This document shows positions 18,945-30,209 of a stretch of DNA of 35,805 nt, piece by piece (positions within the stretch are counted from its first letter, which is position 1; every line of letters starts with the position of its first letter). Below the pieces are notes generated by a model. That model was not told the DNA's origin and did no database searches. It worked only from the letters and a program-made list of their open reading frames with translations. Source of the stretch: Coprobacter sp. (GTDB lineage: Bacteria > Bacteroidota > Bacteroidia > Bacteroidales > Coprobacteraceae); NCBI GenBank assembly GCA_022511245.1, contig JAFLRV010000006.1, positions 1 to 35,805 of the forward strand. Reading direction: 5' to 3'. A program made the translations under genes and the position numbers.

Positions 18945-19728
18945 CGGTCTCCGGCGGGCCAGATGGTTTATGGTCTTGTTTTTGTTGGGGATGCCGGTAT
19001 TGGGCAGTGCCCAGTCTACGAATGTCTCATGGGGAAAAGAGAGCCTCCCTTACGATGTGATTTATCAATGGGGATTTATCTGGAAACGGGCCGCTACCGC
19101 CACCTTGCGGCTGACTCCTGTCTCTGTGAAAGGTGTGCCTTGCTACCAGGCCCAGATGGACGCCCGCACGCTTCCTTTCGCTGACCGTCTTTTCAGGGTG
19201 AGGGATACTTTGGTTTCGGTTATGCAGCGGGAAGACCTGCGTCCGTTGTATTATGCCAAGATTGCAGATGAAGACAAGACATACCGTAAGGATGAGGTCA
19301 ACTATAAGTATCAGCCGGGAGTGGCGGGCTGTGTGGGCGATATTACGTTGTACCGCCCCAAACGCAATGCGGTCGAGTCTTATACGGTCGCTTCGTCCAA
19401 GATGACTTATGACATGCTGAGCGTGTTTTATTATTTGAGAACCATCGATTTCCTGTCGACGCCGATGCACAAGCGGTTTAATCTGAACATATTTTCGGGT
19501 CGCCATATCGAATATCTGTCCATCGAATATATGGGCCGGACCATTTTGAAACTGGGAGGCAAGGAATTTCCGGCGTTTCGGATAAAGTTGCATTTTTCAA
19601 CGGATGCCGGAGAGAAGGAGAGTGACAATATCACGGCCTGGATCAGCGATGACAGCCGCCGTATTCCATTGCAGGTCGAGGGAAAGCTGGCCATAGGCTC
19701 TCTGAAGGCTGTTTATACGGGAGATTGA
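18910..19728 (+). CDS. DUF3108 domain-containing protein, secreted
   Basis: Likely start at 18910 (MRRMKCCLTASNGLRRARWFMVLFLLGMPVLGSAQSTNVSWGKESLPYDVIYQWGFIWKRAATATLRL). The upstream part of the 18799 ORF overlaps the preceding CDS. YTVASSKMTYDMLSVFYYLRTID and the length fit DUF3108. Confidence 0.75.
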   Translation: MRRMKCCLTASNGLRRARWFMVLFLLGMPVLGSAQSTNVSWGKESLPYDVIYQWGFIWKRAATATLRLTPVSVKGVPCYQAQMDARTLPFADRLFRVRDTLVSVMQREDLRPLYYAKIADEDKTYRKDEVNYKYQPGVAGCVGDITLYRPKRNAVESYTVASSKMTYDMLSVFYYLRTIDFLSTPMHKRFNLNIFSGRHIEYLSIEYMGRTILKLGGKEFPAFRIKLHFSTDAGEKESDNITAWISDDSRRIPLQVEGKLAIGSLKAVYTGD

Positions 19729-19759
19729 ATTAATTGGCTTGTGTTCCGGTCGGTGCCGG

Positions 19760-20224
19760 TTACCGGGCCGGGACTGCTTTTTCAAGTTGCAGCAGAAACT
19801 GTTTTACCTCTAATCCTCCGGCATATCCGGTCAATGACCCGTCTGCTCCGATTACCCGGTGGCAGGGGATGACAATCATAATCGGATTCCGGTTATTGGC
19901 CATTCCTACGGCCCGGCAGGCGTTGGCATTGCCCGACAAGGTGGCCAGCTGTTTGTAGGTCATCGTTTTTCCGTAGGGTATTTTTTGCAACAGCGCCCAT
20001 ATTTTTTGCTGGAAAGGGGTTCCTTCGGGTTGGAGCGGAATGTCGAAAGTGGTGCGTGTCCCGTTGAAATAGGCATCGAGCTGGCGGGCTGTTTCCCGAA
20101 TGAGGTTTGTCTCTTTGCTTACGGCTGTCAAATCCTGCCGGAATGAGATGCGGATAATGGACTCTCCTTTTTGTACGATGTGCAGGGTTCCGACCGGAAA
20201 GGGATATGAATAGCTGTATTTCAT
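19760..20224 (-). CDS. ogt: Methylated-DNA--[protein]-cysteine S-methyltransferase
   Basis: TPFQQKIWALLQKIPYGKTMTYKQLATLSGNANACRAVGMANNRNPIMIVIPCHRVIGADGSLTGYAGGLEVKQFLL: active-site PCHRV motif. Confidence 0.95.
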   Translation of the reverse strand: MKYSYSYPFPVGTLHIVQKGESIIRISFRQDLTAVSKETNLIRETARQLDAYFNGTRTTFDIPLQPEGTPFQQKIWALLQKIPYGKTMTYKQLATLSGNANACRAVGMANNRNPIMIVIPCHRVIGADGSLTGYAGGLEVKQFLLQLEKAVPAR

Positions 20225-20235
20225 GCTGTTTTGAA

Positions 20236-20272
20236 AAAACGCCTCTGGACCGGCAGGGTACAGAGGCGTTTT
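20236..20272 (-). terminator. Terminator downstream of cysS
   Basis: aaaacgcctctg ... cagaggcgtttt. Confidence 0.8.
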
Positions 20273-20279
20273 CGATTCT

Positions 20280-21758
20280 TTATTTGTTCAGTTTCCATTC
20301 GACCCCGTCTTTGGTGTCTTTGATTTCAAATCCGATTTCGGCCAGTTTGTTGCGTATGAAATCGGAGGTGGCCCAGTCTTTTTTGGCTTTGGCTTCTTTG
20401 CGCACTTCGAGCAGCAGGTCGACGGCCTGTTCATAGGGTTGCGTCGATGCCGATGCGGTGGATGCGCTACCGGGCGAAAGACCCAGAATATCGAACAGGA
20501 AGGTCCGGAATGTTTCTTTCAGGCTGTTCAAATCTTCTTCGTTCAGTGAGGCATTGCCGGCTGCTACGGTGTTGATAATCCGCACGCCGTCGAACAGATG
20601 GGATATGACAATGGGGCTGTTCAAATCATCGTTCATGGCTTCGTAGCATTTGGCTTTTAAATCGGGGATGTCGATTGTTGTATTGTCGGCCGGAACGATT
20701 TTGTTCAGTTTTTCCCATCCTTCTGTCAGCCGTTGGAGTGCTTTTTCGGATGCTTGCAGTGCTTCGTTGCTGAAGTCTACGGTGCTGTGATAGTGAGCTT
20801 GCAGAATAAAGAACCGGATGGTCATGGGGCTGTATGCCTGAGTAAGCAGCGGATGTGTTCCGGTGAAAAACTGGTCGAGGGTAATGAAATTGCCCAGCGA
20901 TTTCCCCATTTTCTGCCCGTTAATGGTAATCATGTTGTTGTGCATCCAGTAGCGAACCGTCTCTTTTCCCTGTGCGGCGACCGATTGGGCGATTTCACAT
21001 TCGTGGTGGGGGAACAGGAGGTCCATGCCGCCGCCGTGTATATCGAACTCTTCTCCCAGATATTTGGTTCCCATAGCCGAACATTCGAGATGCCAGCCGG
21101 GAAATCCGTCGCTCCAAGGTGACGGCCAGCGCATGATGTGTTCGGGTGCGGCCTTTTTCCAGAGGGCAAAGTCGAAACTGTTCCGTTTTTCCTGTTGCCC
21201 GTCGAGTTCCCGCGTGGTGTTCAGCAGCTCATCGATATTGCGTCCCGACAGCTTTCCGTAGTGGTGTTTCCGGTTGTATTTCTCGACATCGAAATATACC
21301 GAGCCGCAGCTTTCATAGGCATATCCGGCATCGAGAATTTTTTTGATGTATTCGATTTGTTCGATGATATGACCCGATGCGTGGGGCTCTATGCTCGGCG
21401 GCAGGACATTCAACGCTTCCATCGCCTTGTGGTAGCGGTTCAGGTAGTATTGGACGACCTCCATCGGTTCGAGTGCCTCCAGCCGCGCCTTTTTGGCGAT
21501 TTTGTCCTCTCCTTCATCGGCATCGTTTTCCAGATGGCCGACGTCGGTAATGTTGCGTACATATCTTACTTTATAGCCCAGATGTTGCAGGTAACGGAAC
21601 AGCAGGTCGAACGTGATGGCCGGCCGGGCATGGCCCAGATGTCCGTCTCCGTAAACGGTGGGACCGCAGACATACATGCCTACATAGGGCGGGTTAAGAG
21701 GCGTAAAAAGTTCTTTTTTACGGGTAAGTGTATTGTAAATGGTCAGTTTATTTTCCAT
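20280..21758 (-). CDS. cysS: Cysteine--tRNA ligase
   Basis: Start at [74 protein letters not shown]-like motif. The 22-aa ORF-track extension to 21824 is unlikely to be native. Confidence 0.96.
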   Translation of the reverse strand: MENKLTIYNTLTRKKELFTPLNPPYVGMYVCGPTVYGDGHLGHARPAITFDLLFRYLQHLGYKVRYVRNITDVGHLENDADEGEDKIAKKARLEALEPMEVVQYYLNRYHKAMEALNVLPPSIEPHASGHIIEQIEYIKKILDAGYAYESCGSVYFDVEKYNRKHHYGKLSGRNIDELLNTTRELDGQQEKRNSFDFALWKKAAPEHIMRWPSPWSDGFPGWHLECSAMGTKYLGEEFDIHGGGMDLLFPHHECEIAQSVAAQGKETVRYWMHNNMITINGQKMGKSLGNFITLDQFFTGTHPLLTQAYSPMTIRFFILQAHYHSTVDFSNEALQASEKALQRLTEGWEKLNKIVPADNTTIDIPDLKAKCYEAMNDDLNSPIVISHLFDGVRIINTVAAGNASLNEEDLNSLKETFRTFLFDILGLSPGSASTASASTQPYEQAVDLLLEVRKEAKAKKDWATSDFIRNKLAEIGFEIKDTKDGVEWKLNK

Positions 21759-21880
21759 AATCGATTCCTTTGTGTTCTGTCGTTTTTGCAAAGGTATAAA
21801 AATATGTATACTTTTTTCCGGCACAGGGTTTATAAATTTCCGGTTCCGGATTGATTTTTTGGATAATCCGGCAGGTTTTG

Positions 21881-22186
21881 TCAGGCTTCGCCTCCCGAAG
21901 TCATGAACGGCGGCATATGGTTGTTCTGGTTGTTGGTGTGAATGGGTCCGAACTGTTTTTCATAGCTCAAAATGTTTTCTTCCAGAGCGAACATCAGCCT
22001 TTTGGCATGTTCCGGCGTGAGTATGATTCGCGATTTGACGGAGGCTTTGGGGACGCCCGGCATCAGTCGGACGAAGTCTACGACAAATTCGGAAGAGGAG
22101 TGTGAAATAACGGCCAGATTGGAATAGATGCCTTCGGCCATTTCCGGAGAAAGTTCGATTTGTATTTCTTTATTTTCGGGATTCAT
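21881..22186 (-). CDS. DUF3467 domain-containing protein
   Basis: [73 protein letters not shown]. Confidence 0.9.
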   Translation of the reverse strand: MNPENKEIQIELSPEMAEGIYSNLAVISHSSSEFVVDFVRLMPGVPKASVKSRIILTPEHAKRLMFALEENILSYEKQFGPIHTNNQNNHMPPFMTSGGEA

Positions 22187-22193
22187 ATCGTTT

Positions 22194-22859
22194 TTATTTT
22201 AAATCGACAATCAAAAAGTTATTCGGCGTATTGCTGCCGTTAATCTGTATCCGGGCTGTCGGGCGGTTTTGCGCTGAGAGTGCCGGCGGGATACGGAACG
22301 AGGCATATCCGGCCGTGAGAAATCCGGCGGGGTCGTTGTTTCTGTCGTGTATCAGTTTCAGACGCAGTGTGTCGTCGGGCAGCTGCTCTTCAGGGACATA
22401 AATCATGCTGAGAAGATGCGGTATGTGGTTAAATTCTATTTTATACCGGATATTTATACATTCTCCGCCGTACCAGATACTGCCCAGATAGAGCGAATCG
22501 TTGCCTGCGGTTTCGCTCTCCTGCTGTGAGAGGGTGACAATCTCTTTGGAGAGGATGCGGGTGACAGAGCGGACTTTGACCAGATACTCTTTTTTCAGGG
22601 CGTCTGTCTCTTTTTGAATCACATAATTGAGCATAACCCGCTGTTCATCTGCGTATTTTCCGGCAGATACAGGTTGTTCGGGAAACAGACGGCTTCCGTT
22701 GTCGGTCTGAAAATATATTTCGCTGCCGTCGATACGGCAGGTGACCATATCGAGCCGAAACGATTCGTAATCGAAAGGTTCCTCTTTCCGGCAGGAAAAG
22801 AGCAGGCCGGACAAAAAGAGGCAGAAGAGCGGTATAATATGTTTAATCCGGGATGACAT
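22194..22859 (-). CDS. NigD-like lipoprotein
   Basis: Lipobox [13 protein letters not shown]; ...[18 protein letters not shown]... resembles NigD-like OB/C-terminal architecture. Family call from recall only. Confidence 0.6.
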   Translation of the reverse strand: MSSRIKHIIPLFCLFLSGLLFSCRKEEPFDYESFRLDMVTCRIDGSEIYFQTDNGSRLFPEQPVSAGKYADEQRVMLNYVIQKETDALKKEYLVKVRSVTRILSKEIVTLSQQESETAGNDSLYLGSIWYGGECINIRYKIEFNHIPHLLSMIYVPEEQLPDDTLRLKLIHDRNNDPAGFLTAGYASFRIPPALSAQNRPTARIQINGSNTPNNFLIVDLK

Positions 22860-23556
22860 GGTTCGAATCGGATTCGGATATATCGGGTGCTTCTGTCGAA
22901 TCAGGCGGAATAATCAGTCCGTCTTTCATCTGAATAATCCGGTCGGTTATCCGGGCCAGATTTTCATCGTGGGTAACAATGACAAATGTTTGGTCGAACG
23001 CTTGTCTCAAATCGAAAAACAGCTGGTACAATTCGATTTTATTCTGTGTGTCCAGGCTGCCCGACGGTTCGTCGGCCAGAATCACGTCGGGTCGGTTAAC
23101 CAATGCTCTGGCAACGGCAATCCGCTGTTTTTCGCCCCCCGACAGCTGGGAGGGCTTGTGGTACATCCGATGGGAAAGATTTAGAAACTGAAGTATCTCT
23201 TTGGCTCTTTTCTCGGCTTCGGAGGTCTTGACTTTTTGTATCAGCGCCGGAATCATGACGTTTTCCAGCGCGGTGAATTCGGGTAACAGCTGGTGAAACT
23301 GGAATACGAATCCGATGTGCCGGTTGCGGAATGCCGCCAGCTTTCTCTCTTTCAGCCGGCTTGTGTCCACACCGTTGATAAGCACTTGTCCGGCATCGGC
23401 TTTGTCGAGGGTTCCGATGATTTGCAGCAGGGTGGTTTTTCCGGCTCCGCTGGGGCCCACGATAGAAACGATTTCCCCTTTGCCGATGCTGGTGGTTATC
23501 CCTTTCAGTACCTGCAGCGATCCGTAGCTTTTCTGTATGTTGTTTATTATAATCAT
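22843..23556 (-). CDS. lolD: ABC transporter ATP-binding protein, LolD/MacB type
   Basis: [56 protein letters not shown] (Walker A), [32 protein letters not shown] (signature + Walker B). The ORF-track extension to 24150 lies out of frame inside the tcdA gene. Confidence 0.85.
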   Translation of the reverse strand: MIIINNIQKSYGSLQVLKGITTSIGKGEIVSIVGPSGAGKTTLLQIIGTLDKADAGQVLINGVDTSRLKERKLAAFRNRHIGFVFQFHQLLPEFTALENVMIPALIQKVKTSEAEKRAKEILQFLNLSHRMYHKPSQLSGGEKQRIAVARALVNRPDVILADEPSGSLDTQNKIELYQLFFDLRQAFDQTFVIVTHDENLARITDRIIQMKDGLIIPPDSTEAPDISESDSNHVIPD

Positions 23557-24278
23557 TTCTGTATCAGTTTTTCGATGACATAGGCGGCCAGATAGCAACC
23601 GAAAATGGCGGGCAGATAAGATATCGTTCCGACGGTAGATTTTTTGTTGCGCTCCTCGTCTGTGCGTATAATGGATTTTCGTTCGGTTTGTTCGGTCGAG
23701 AAAACCACTTTCAGCCCTTTTTTGATTCCTGCCGCCTGCAATCGTTTGCGCACGGCTTTGGCCAGTCCGCAATGGTAGGTTTCGGAAATATCGGCATACT
23801 GAATCTGTGTCGGGTCGATCCGGCCTCCGGCTCCCATCGACGAGATAATTTTGGCCTTGTTTCTCCGGCAGGCCGTGATGAGGGCAATTTTGGGAGAAAG
23901 GGTGTCGATGGCATCGACGACAAAATCGTATTTCCCGGTTTCTATCAGTTCCCGGATTGCCTCTTCTTCCAGAAATTGACAGCGAGCCTCTATTTTCAGG
24001 CGGGGATTGATGTCTTGCAACCGCCGGGCCAGCAGTTCTGTTTTGGACTGGCCTACGGAACTGTGCAACGCTATCAGCTGCCGGTTGATGTTGGTTTCGT
24101 TTACCGTATCGCCGTCGATAATCGTCAGTTCTCCGATTCCGGCCCGGCACAGCATTTCGGCGGCATAGGCCCCCACTCCGCCGACACCGACGACCAGTAC
24201 CTTTGCCTGCTGCAATCGGGTCATTTTGTCGGGGCCCAACAGTTGGGCCGTGCGGGAAAGCCAGTGTTCCGTACTCAT
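23553..24278 (-). CDS. tcdA: tRNA threonylcarbamoyladenosine dehydratase (TcdA/CsdL, E1-like)
   Basis: Start [72 protein letters not shown]1-like GxGGVG and DxDxVxxTNxNRQ motifs. Confidence 0.92.
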   Translation of the reverse strand: MSTEHWLSRTAQLLGPDKMTRLQQAKVLVVGVGGVGAYAAEMLCRAGIGELTIIDGDTVNETNINRQLIALHSSVGQSKTELLARRLQDINPRLKIEARCQFLEEEAIRELIETGKYDFVVDAIDTLSPKIALITACRRNKAKIISSMGAGGRIDPTQIQYADISETYHCGLAKAVRKRLQAAGIKKGLKVVFSTEQTERKSIIRTDEERNKKSTVGTISYLPAIFGCYLAAYVIEKLIQK

Positions 24279-24283
24279 CGGTG

Positions 24284-25765
24284 TTATATTTTTTCTGTCA
24301 GAGCCCGGTGCATGGAGGCGGCGGCTCTGCGTCCGTCGCCCATCGCCAGAATAACGGTCGCACCTCCTCTGACGATATCGCCTCCGGCATACAAGTCGGC
24401 GAGGTCGGACTGCATCGTTTCCTGATTCACGACAATGGTTCCCCATTTGCTGACTTGCAGTCCCTTGATGGCGTTGGGGATGAGCGGATTGGGCGATACG
24501 CCCACGCTGACCACAACTTCATCGACTTCGATGGTTTCGGTTGCGCCGGGAATGGCCACCGGACTGCGGCGGCCCGAAGCATCGGGGGCGCCCAGTTCCA
24601 TTTTCTGGAGCCGCATTTGTTTTACCTTCCCTTTTTCATCCCCGATATATTCAATCGGGTTGTGCAGGGTAAGAAATTCTACGCCCTCTTCTTTGGCATG
24701 TTTTATCTCTTCGAGCCGGGCCGGCATCTCTTCTTCAGAACGGCGATATACGATGATGGCCCGTTCGGCCCCCAAACGGCGGGCGGTACGTACCGAATCC
24801 ATCGCCGTATTGCCGCCGCCGATGATAGCGACCCGTTTCCCCTGTATAACGGGCGTGTCCGATTCGGGGTTGGCCGCATCCATCAGGTTGACCCGTGTCA
24901 AATACTCGTTGCTTGACATAATCCCGATAAGGTTTTCTCCCGGAATGCCCATAAAACGGGGCAGACCGGCTCCGCTGGCAACGAATATTCCCTGATAACC
25001 CATTTCGTGCAAATCATCATAGGAGAGTGTTTTCCCGATAATGCAGTCGGTAATGAACTCGACTCCCATTTTTTGCAGGCTGTTTATCTCTACATCGACA
25101 ATGGCGTTGGGCAGCCGGAATTCCGGTATGCCGTATTTCAATACTCCGCCTATTTCGTGCAGGGCTTCGAACACGGTGACATCGTATCCGTATTTAATCA
25201 TGTCTCCGGCAAAGGCCAATCCGGCGGGGCCGGAACCTACGACGGCGATTTTGATATGGTTCCGGTTTTTAATTTCGGGAATGGAAATTTGTCCGCTCTC
25301 CCGTTCGTAGTCGGCGGCGAACCGTTCGAGGTACCCGATGGCCACAGCCTCTTTTTTCAGTTTTTGTGTGTAAAAACATTTCGATTCGCACTGTTTTTCC
25401 TGCGGGCATACTCGTCCGCATACGGCGGGCAGGGCGCTGGTCTCTTTCAATGTGCGGGCCGCCTCCAATATCTCTCCCCGTTCGATGTTTTTGACAAATT
25501 TGGGAATGTTGATTTGTACTGGGCATCCGGTGATGCACAGCGGGTCGGGGCAGTCTAAGCAGCGGGAGGCCTCCGTCAGGGCCTGTTCCCGGTTCAGCCC
25601 CTGGTTCACTTCCTCTTTGTTGGTGATACGGTAGTCCGGAGCCAGCTCGTTCATGCGCACCCTTGCTGTTTGCGTGCGCTCTTTATTGCTTTTGCTCTTC
25701 CGCAATTCTTCTCTCCATGTCTGGGCCCGTTCGGCGGCCAAATATTCTTTGTTGTCCATGTTCAT
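24284..25765 (-). CDS. gltA: NADPH-dependent glutamate synthase small-subunit-like (GltA/NfnB-like) flavoprotein
   Basis: [112 protein letters not shown]. Confidence 0.92.
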   Translation of the reverse strand: MNMDNKEYLAAERAQTWREELRKSKSNKERTQTARVRMNELAPDYRITNKEEVNQGLNREQALTEASRCLDCPDPLCITGCPVQINIPKFVKNIERGEILEAARTLKETSALPAVCGRVCPQEKQCESKCFYTQKLKKEAVAIGYLERFAADYERESGQISIPEIKNRNHIKIAVVGSGPAGLAFAGDMIKYGYDVTVFEALHEIGGVLKYGIPEFRLPNAIVDVEINSLQKMGVEFITDCIIGKTLSYDDLHEMGYQGIFVASGAGLPRFMGIPGENLIGIMSSNEYLTRVNLMDAANPESDTPVIQGKRVAIIGGGNTAMDSVRTARRLGAERAIIVYRRSEEEMPARLEEIKHAKEEGVEFLTLHNPIEYIGDEKGKVKQMRLQKMELGAPDASGRRSPVAIPGATETIEVDEVVVSVGVSPNPLIPNAIKGLQVSKWGTIVVNQETMQSDLADLYAGGDIVRGGATVILAMGDGRRAAASMHRALTEKI

Positions 25766-25777
25766 CGTTGAAAAGAG

Positions 25778-26569
25778 TTATTCCATATCTTTATAAGAAG
25801 AAAGACGCATCAGCATTTCGTCGAAATCGACCTGATGGGCATCGAATTCCGGTCCGTCGACACATACGAATTTTGTTTTTCCCCCGACGGTGATGCGGCA
25901 GGCTCCGCACATGCCGGTCCCGTCGACCATAATGGTGTTCAGGGAGGCAACGGTGGGGATTTCATATTTCCGGGTGAGCAGCGACACGAATTTCATCATG
26001 ATGGCCGGACCGATGGTGACGCACAAATCGACCTTCTCCCGGTTTATTACCTCTTCGATGCCTTGTGTTACCAATCCTTTGCGGCCGTAAGAGCCGTCGT
26101 CGGTCATGATGATGACTTCATCGGAATGGGCCCGCATCTGTTCTTCGAGTATAATCAGTTCTTTGGTGCGGGCAGCCAGTACGGTAATTACCCGGTTGCC
26201 GGCTTTTTTGAACGCTTCCACGATGGGCAGCAGCGGGGCGACACCCACACCGCCACCGCAACACAGCACCGTCCCGACGTTTTCGATGTGCGTGGCTTGT
26301 CCCAGCGGACCCACGACATCGGTAATGCAGTCGCCTTCATTCAGGGCGCACAGTTTGGCGGTGGATTTTCCGACGGCCTGGACAACCAGTGTAATGGTTC
26401 CTTTGTCTTTGTCGGCAGCGGCGATGGTCAGCGGTATGCGCTCGCCTTTTTCTCCTACACGGATGATGACGAAATGGCCGGCTTTGCGGGAGCGGGCAAT
26501 CAGAGGCGCTTCCACGACCAGTTTGACAACTTTCTCCGAGAAATATTCTTTTTCTAAAATTTTATTCAT
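25778..26569 (-). CDS. Sulfide/dihydroorotate dehydrogenase-like FAD/NAD-binding protein (ferredoxin-NADP reductase subunit, NfnA-like)
   Basis: RSRKAGHFVIIRVGEKGERIPLTIAAADKDKGTITLVVQAVGKSTAKLCALNEGD; VLCCGGGVGVAPLLPIVEAFK; DGTGMCGACRITVGGKTKFVCVDGPEFDAHQVDFDEM (2Fe-2S cysteines). Confidence 0.9.
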   Translation of the reverse strand: MNKILEKEYFSEKVVKLVVEAPLIARSRKAGHFVIIRVGEKGERIPLTIAAADKDKGTITLVVQAVGKSTAKLCALNEGDCITDVVGPLGQATHIENVGTVLCCGGGVGVAPLLPIVEAFKKAGNRVITVLAARTKELIILEEQMRAHSDEVIIMTDDGSYGRKGLVTQGIEEVINREKVDLCVTIGPAIMMKFVSLLTRKYEIPTVASLNTIMVDGTGMCGACRITVGGKTKFVCVDGPEFDAHQVDFDEMLMRLSSYKDME

Positions 26570-26627
26570 ATTTGTTGTATCTGTGACGTTTTTGTGCGGG
26601 GTTCGTGTTTAATTTGCGAACATAATG

Positions 26628-26658
26628 CAAAGTTAGGGAAATTATTATAAATTGCAAT
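26628..26658 (-). promoter_or_regulatory. Promoter of the NfnAB-like operon (ATTG / 19 nt / TAACTTTG)
   Basis: Minus strand ATTG (26658-26655), 19-nt spacer, TAACTTTG (26635-26628). Confidence 0.5.
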
Positions 26659-26727
26659 TTCCGGGTTATATCTTTTATGCGGGAGGTGATTTTGTGATAG
26701 CCGGCATACGATGTGTTCGGGCGGCAG

Positions 26728-28908
26728 CTATTTTTCTTTCCGGTTCAGGTGTTTCCACATTTTTTTGTCTCCGCCTGTCAACCGGCTCCAAAGTGTCCGG
26801 AAATCGGGGAGGCGGGTGTAGTGCCGTTCCACATCGATAGAGAGCGGGTCGGTAAAAAAGGAGAGTTCGTTTTCTTGTCCGAACTGTTCCGGATAGAGTA
26901 CGACCAGATTGTTGTCGGCGAAATAGCGGGAGAGGAATCCCGGCAGTTTGTCGAACTCGGAGTTGTGGGAAACGGACGTGCGGCGGGCACTGACGACGAC
27001 AAACAGGTCGTCTTGCAGTACGACTCCGGTCAGCATGAGAATATCTTCCCAGTTTTCCAGAATCTCGAATTCGTTGCGGATGCGGTATTTCCTTTTCAGT
27101 ATGGCTTTCAGCTGTGTGATAGTCTGGGGGTGCGCATAGAAAATGGCCCGGCATCCGATTTGTTTGGCCATATTGGCGATGCGGTCGACCCATTTGGCGA
27201 ATCCGGTCTCGTATTCCGCCTTTTCGGGCACGGCCACCACAATGCGGGTTACGGTGCTTATGGGGATAGTGCATTTGGCAATGAATATCATCTTGTTCGT
27301 GTTTTTCAGCAGAGACTCGGTTTTGGTGCCGAAAAAGCTGTCGACGATATTGGCTTTATGGTGCAACCCGATGACCAGTTCCGAGATATTTTTTTCTTTC
27401 ATGGTATGCAGAATCCCGCTGGCGATGTTGATATCGAACCGGTATATCTGTTCGAGCCGGGTATCGGCCGATGAGGCCACTTTTTCGGCCGTTTGCAGGG
27501 CGTTTTGTGCTTTGAATCCGGGCCCGTTTCCGGTTTTGGTGTCATCGGTTACATGGATGGCGTATAGGGTACTTTTCTTTTTAGGGCTTTTCAGCAGCAG
27601 GGCGATATTGATGAGGTTTTCTATCGTGGCCGGATTGGCTACGGGAATCAATATTTTTTCTTCGCCGGTGTCTGCCGGGTTCGGCTGGTTCTCGGTCATT
27701 TGCCGGGTGACCATTTTGCGGGCCGCCTTTTCGGTCACCAAAGAACTGACCGTGCAGGTAATCAGAATCATGACGATGGTGCCGTTGAGCACATTGTCGT
27801 TGAAAATGCCCAGTTCGTGTCCGATAAGCACCGCTGCCAGCGTGGCTGCTGCCTGAGCGTTGCTCAATCCGAAAATCATGTCCCGGTCTACTTTGGGCAG
27901 TTTGAATGTCTTTTGAGTGAGCCATGCTGCAATCCATTTGGAGCCGGTGGCTACAACAGACATGTTCAGTGCCACGACAATGCATTCGCTGTGGGTAAAT
28001 ACCTTGTGGAGGTCGATAAGCATGCCTACTCCGATAAGAAAATAGGGAATGAACAGCGCATTTCCCACAAACTCTATCCGGTTCATCAGCGGAGATACGG
28101 CCGGGATAAACCGGTTGAGCACCACTCCGGCAAAAAAGGCTCCTATGATGGGTTCCAGTCCGGCTGTTTCGGCCAGAAACGAGGCCGCAAAAACCAGTGC
28201 CAGAATGTAGATGTACTGGATGACATTGTCGCTGTATTTTTTCAGGAACCAGCGGGTCATTCTCGGATAAACATAAATGATAAAGGCTGTGTACAGGGCG
28301 ATGGAGAGGAACAGCCGTATCCAGAATGACCGGTTGATGTCTCCTTTGGCCATGCCTGAAATGACGGCCAGAATGATAAGAGCTCCCAGTACGGTTATCA
28401 CGGTTCCGGCTATCGTAGTGGTGACCGACCGTTCACGGGCGATGCCGTACCGGCTTACGATGGGGTAGGCTACCAGCGTGTGGGAAGCATACATACTGGC
28501 CAGCAAAACGGAGGTTTTCCAGTCGAAACGGAGCGTATAATAACTGATAAGTGTTCCCAGAATCATCGGAACCAGAAAGGTGTACAATCCGAAAACGATG
28601 CCCTGACTTTTGTTTTTCTTAAAATCGTTGATGTCCATTTCCAGCCCGGCCAGAAACATGAGATAGAGCAGCCCGACGTTGCCGAACAATTCGAAACTGC
28701 TGTCTCTTTCGAGCCACCCCAGTCCGTGAGGACCGATGATGACACCGGCGATGATGAGCCCGATGATATGCGGGATGCGCAGCCGGTTGAGCAGGAGCGG
28801 CGCAAACAGGATAATCGTCAGTACGATAAAAAATATCAGTACCGGGTCGCTGAAAGGCAGTTTGGGCAGCATACTGGCTATGTCCATAGATGAAAGTCGT
28901 TTGTACAC
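26728..28908 (-). CDS. CPA2-family cation:proton antiporter with C-terminal universal-stress-protein-like region
   Basis: LLNRLRIPHIIGLIIAGVIIGPHGLGWLERDSSFELFGNVGLLYLMFLAGLEMD...; C-terminal KILIPVANPATIENLINIALLLKSPKKKSTLYAIHVTDD. The start may be at an internal Met (MDIASML, 28887). Confidence 0.9.
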   Translation of the reverse strand: MYKRLSSMDIASMLPKLPFSDPVLIFFIVLTIILFAPLLLNRLRIPHIIGLIIAGVIIGPHGLGWLERDSSFELFGNVGLLYLMFLAGLEMDINDFKKNKSQGIVFGLYTFLVPMILGTLISYYTLRFDWKTSVLLASMYASHTLVAYPIVSRYGIARERSVTTTIAGTVITVLGALIILAVISGMAKGDINRSFWIRLFLSIALYTAFIIYVYPRMTRWFLKKYSDNVIQYIYILALVFAASFLAETAGLEPIIGAFFAGVVLNRFIPAVSPLMNRIEFVGNALFIPYFLIGVGMLIDLHKVFTHSECIVVALNMSVVATGSKWIAAWLTQKTFKLPKVDRDMIFGLSNAQAAATLAAVLIGHELGIFNDNVLNGTIVMILITCTVSSLVTEKAARKMVTRQMTENQPNPADTGEEKILIPVANPATIENLINIALLLKSPKKKSTLYAIHVTDDTKTGNGPGFKAQNALQTAEKVASSADTRLEQIYRFDINIASGILHTMKEKNISELVIGLHHKANIVDSFFGTKTESLLKNTNKMIFIAKCTIPISTVTRIVVAVPEKAEYETGFAKWVDRIANMAKQIGCRAIFYAHPQTITQLKAILKRKYRIRNEFEILENWEDILMLTGVVLQDDLFVVVSARRTSVSHNSEFDKLPGFLSRYFADNNLVVLYPEQFGQENELSFFTDPLSIDVERHYTRLPDFRTLWSRLTGGDKKMWKHLNRKEK

Positions 28909-29104
28909 ACTTGCGTCGAACCGGCAACGGCCGATTTTCTATACAAAAGTAGGAAAAAATGTTTAATGATAAAAATACCGGGTTTTACAATCGGGTCTAT
29001 AATGGAAAAAGAATGTATTTTTTTATCGATATCCTTATGCAATTTTACAAATTGTCTTAATTTTGCATCGAATAATCAGAATAACGCATATAAATAGAGG
29101 AAAA

Positions 29105-30112
29105 ATGAAAGTAGCTATTGTGGGAGCGAGCGGTGCGGTAGGACAAGAATTCCTCCGCGTGCTGGAAGAACGGAATTTTCCGTTGGATGAATTGGTATTG
29201 TTCGGTTCGAAACGCAGCGCGGGAACTCAATACCTTTTTCGGGGACAGAAGATTACCGTGAAAGAATTGCAGCATAATGACGATTTTAAGGGTGTGGACA
29301 TTGCTTTTACTTCAGCCGGAGCCGGAACGTCCAAAGAGTTTGCCGGGACGATTACGAAGTACGGAGCGGTCATGATAGACAATTCGAGCGCTTTCCGCAT
29401 GGACGATGACATTCCTTTGGTTGTTCCCGAAGTGAATGGCCCCGATGCCAAAGTGCGGCCGAGAGGTATCATCGCCAATCCCAATTGCACGACCATACAG
29501 ATGGTGGTGGCTTTGCAGGCTATCGAGAATATTTCGCATATCAAGAGTGTGCATGTGTCGACATATCAGGCTGCCAGCGGAGCCGGTGCGGCGGCGATGG
29601 AAGAGCTGAAAACCCAGTACAGGCAGTTGTTGGACGGTGAAACGCCTACGATAGAAAAATTTGCCTATCAGCTGGCTTACAACGTGATTCCGCAGGTCGA
29701 TGTGTTTACCGACAACTTGTATACCAAAGAGGAGATGAAAATGTATAACGAGACCCGCAAGATTATGCACTCGGATATCAAGGTCAGTGCCACCTGCGTG
29801 CGGGTTCCGGTGATGAGAGCCCATTCGGAATCGATTTGGCTCGAGACAGAGCGCCCGGTGTCGGTTCAGGAGGCCAAAGCGGCGTTTGCTGTTGCCGAAG
29901 GCGTGGTTCTGATGGATGAGCCCGAAAATAAAATCTATCCGATGCCGTTGGATATAGCCGGAAAAGACCCGGTATATGTGGGTCGTATCCGCGCCGATAT
30001 ATCCAATCCCAACGGATTGACTTTCTGGGCGGTAAGCGACCAGATAAAAAAAGGGGCGGCACTCAATGCCGTGCAGATTGCCGAATATCTGCTGAAAGAA
30101 AACGCCTTGTAA
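29105..30112 (+). CDS. asd: Aspartate-semialdehyde dehydrogenase
   Basis: [60 protein letters not shown] (catalytic Cys); [17 protein letters not shown]. Confidence 0.96.
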   Translation: MKVAIVGASGAVGQEFLRVLEERNFPLDELVLFGSKRSAGTQYLFRGQKITVKELQHNDDFKGVDIAFTSAGAGTSKEFAGTITKYGAVMIDNSSAFRMDDDIPLVVPEVNGPDAKVRPRGIIANPNCTTIQMVVALQAIENISHIKSVHVSTYQAASGAGAAAMEELKTQYRQLLDGETPTIEKFAYQLAYNVIPQVDVFTDNLYTKEEMKMYNETRKIMHSDIKVSATCVRVPVMRAHSESIWLETERPVSVQEAKAAFAVAEGVVLMDEPENKIYPMPLDIAGKDPVYVGRIRADISNPNGLTFWAVSDQIKKGAALNAVQIAEYLLKENAL

Positions 30113-30135
30113 TATAGGGCCGATATGAAAAGAAA

Positions 30136-30170
30136 ACGGGGAGAAAACAGAACGAATGTTTGCTCCCCGT
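30136..30170 (+). terminator. Terminator downstream of asd
   Basis: aaaacggggag - 19-nt loop - ctccccgtttttcttttttt. Confidence 0.75.
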
Positions 30171-30189
30171 TTTTCTTTTTTTACCTTTG
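30159..30189 (+). promoter_or_regulatory. Promoter of ldcA (TTTG / 19 nt / TACCTTTG), embedded in the asd terminator
   Basis: TTTG 30159-30162, TACCTTTG 30182-30189. ATG follows at 30210. Confidence 0.6.
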
Positions 30190-30209
30190 TGCACAGATAA
30201 CGGATAAAA

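Noticed and set aside
22843-24150. 435-aa minus-strand ORF with Arg-rich N-terminal half
   Set aside because: Only the C-terminal 237 aa is an ABC ATPase. The upstream half is an out-of-frame reading of tcdA, so the gene was trimmed to 23556.
24284-24600. Possible partial mobile element or phage genes among the many short ORFs in the track
   Set aside because: None of the short ORFs shows transposase, integrase or phage motifs. All overlap identified genes in other frames.
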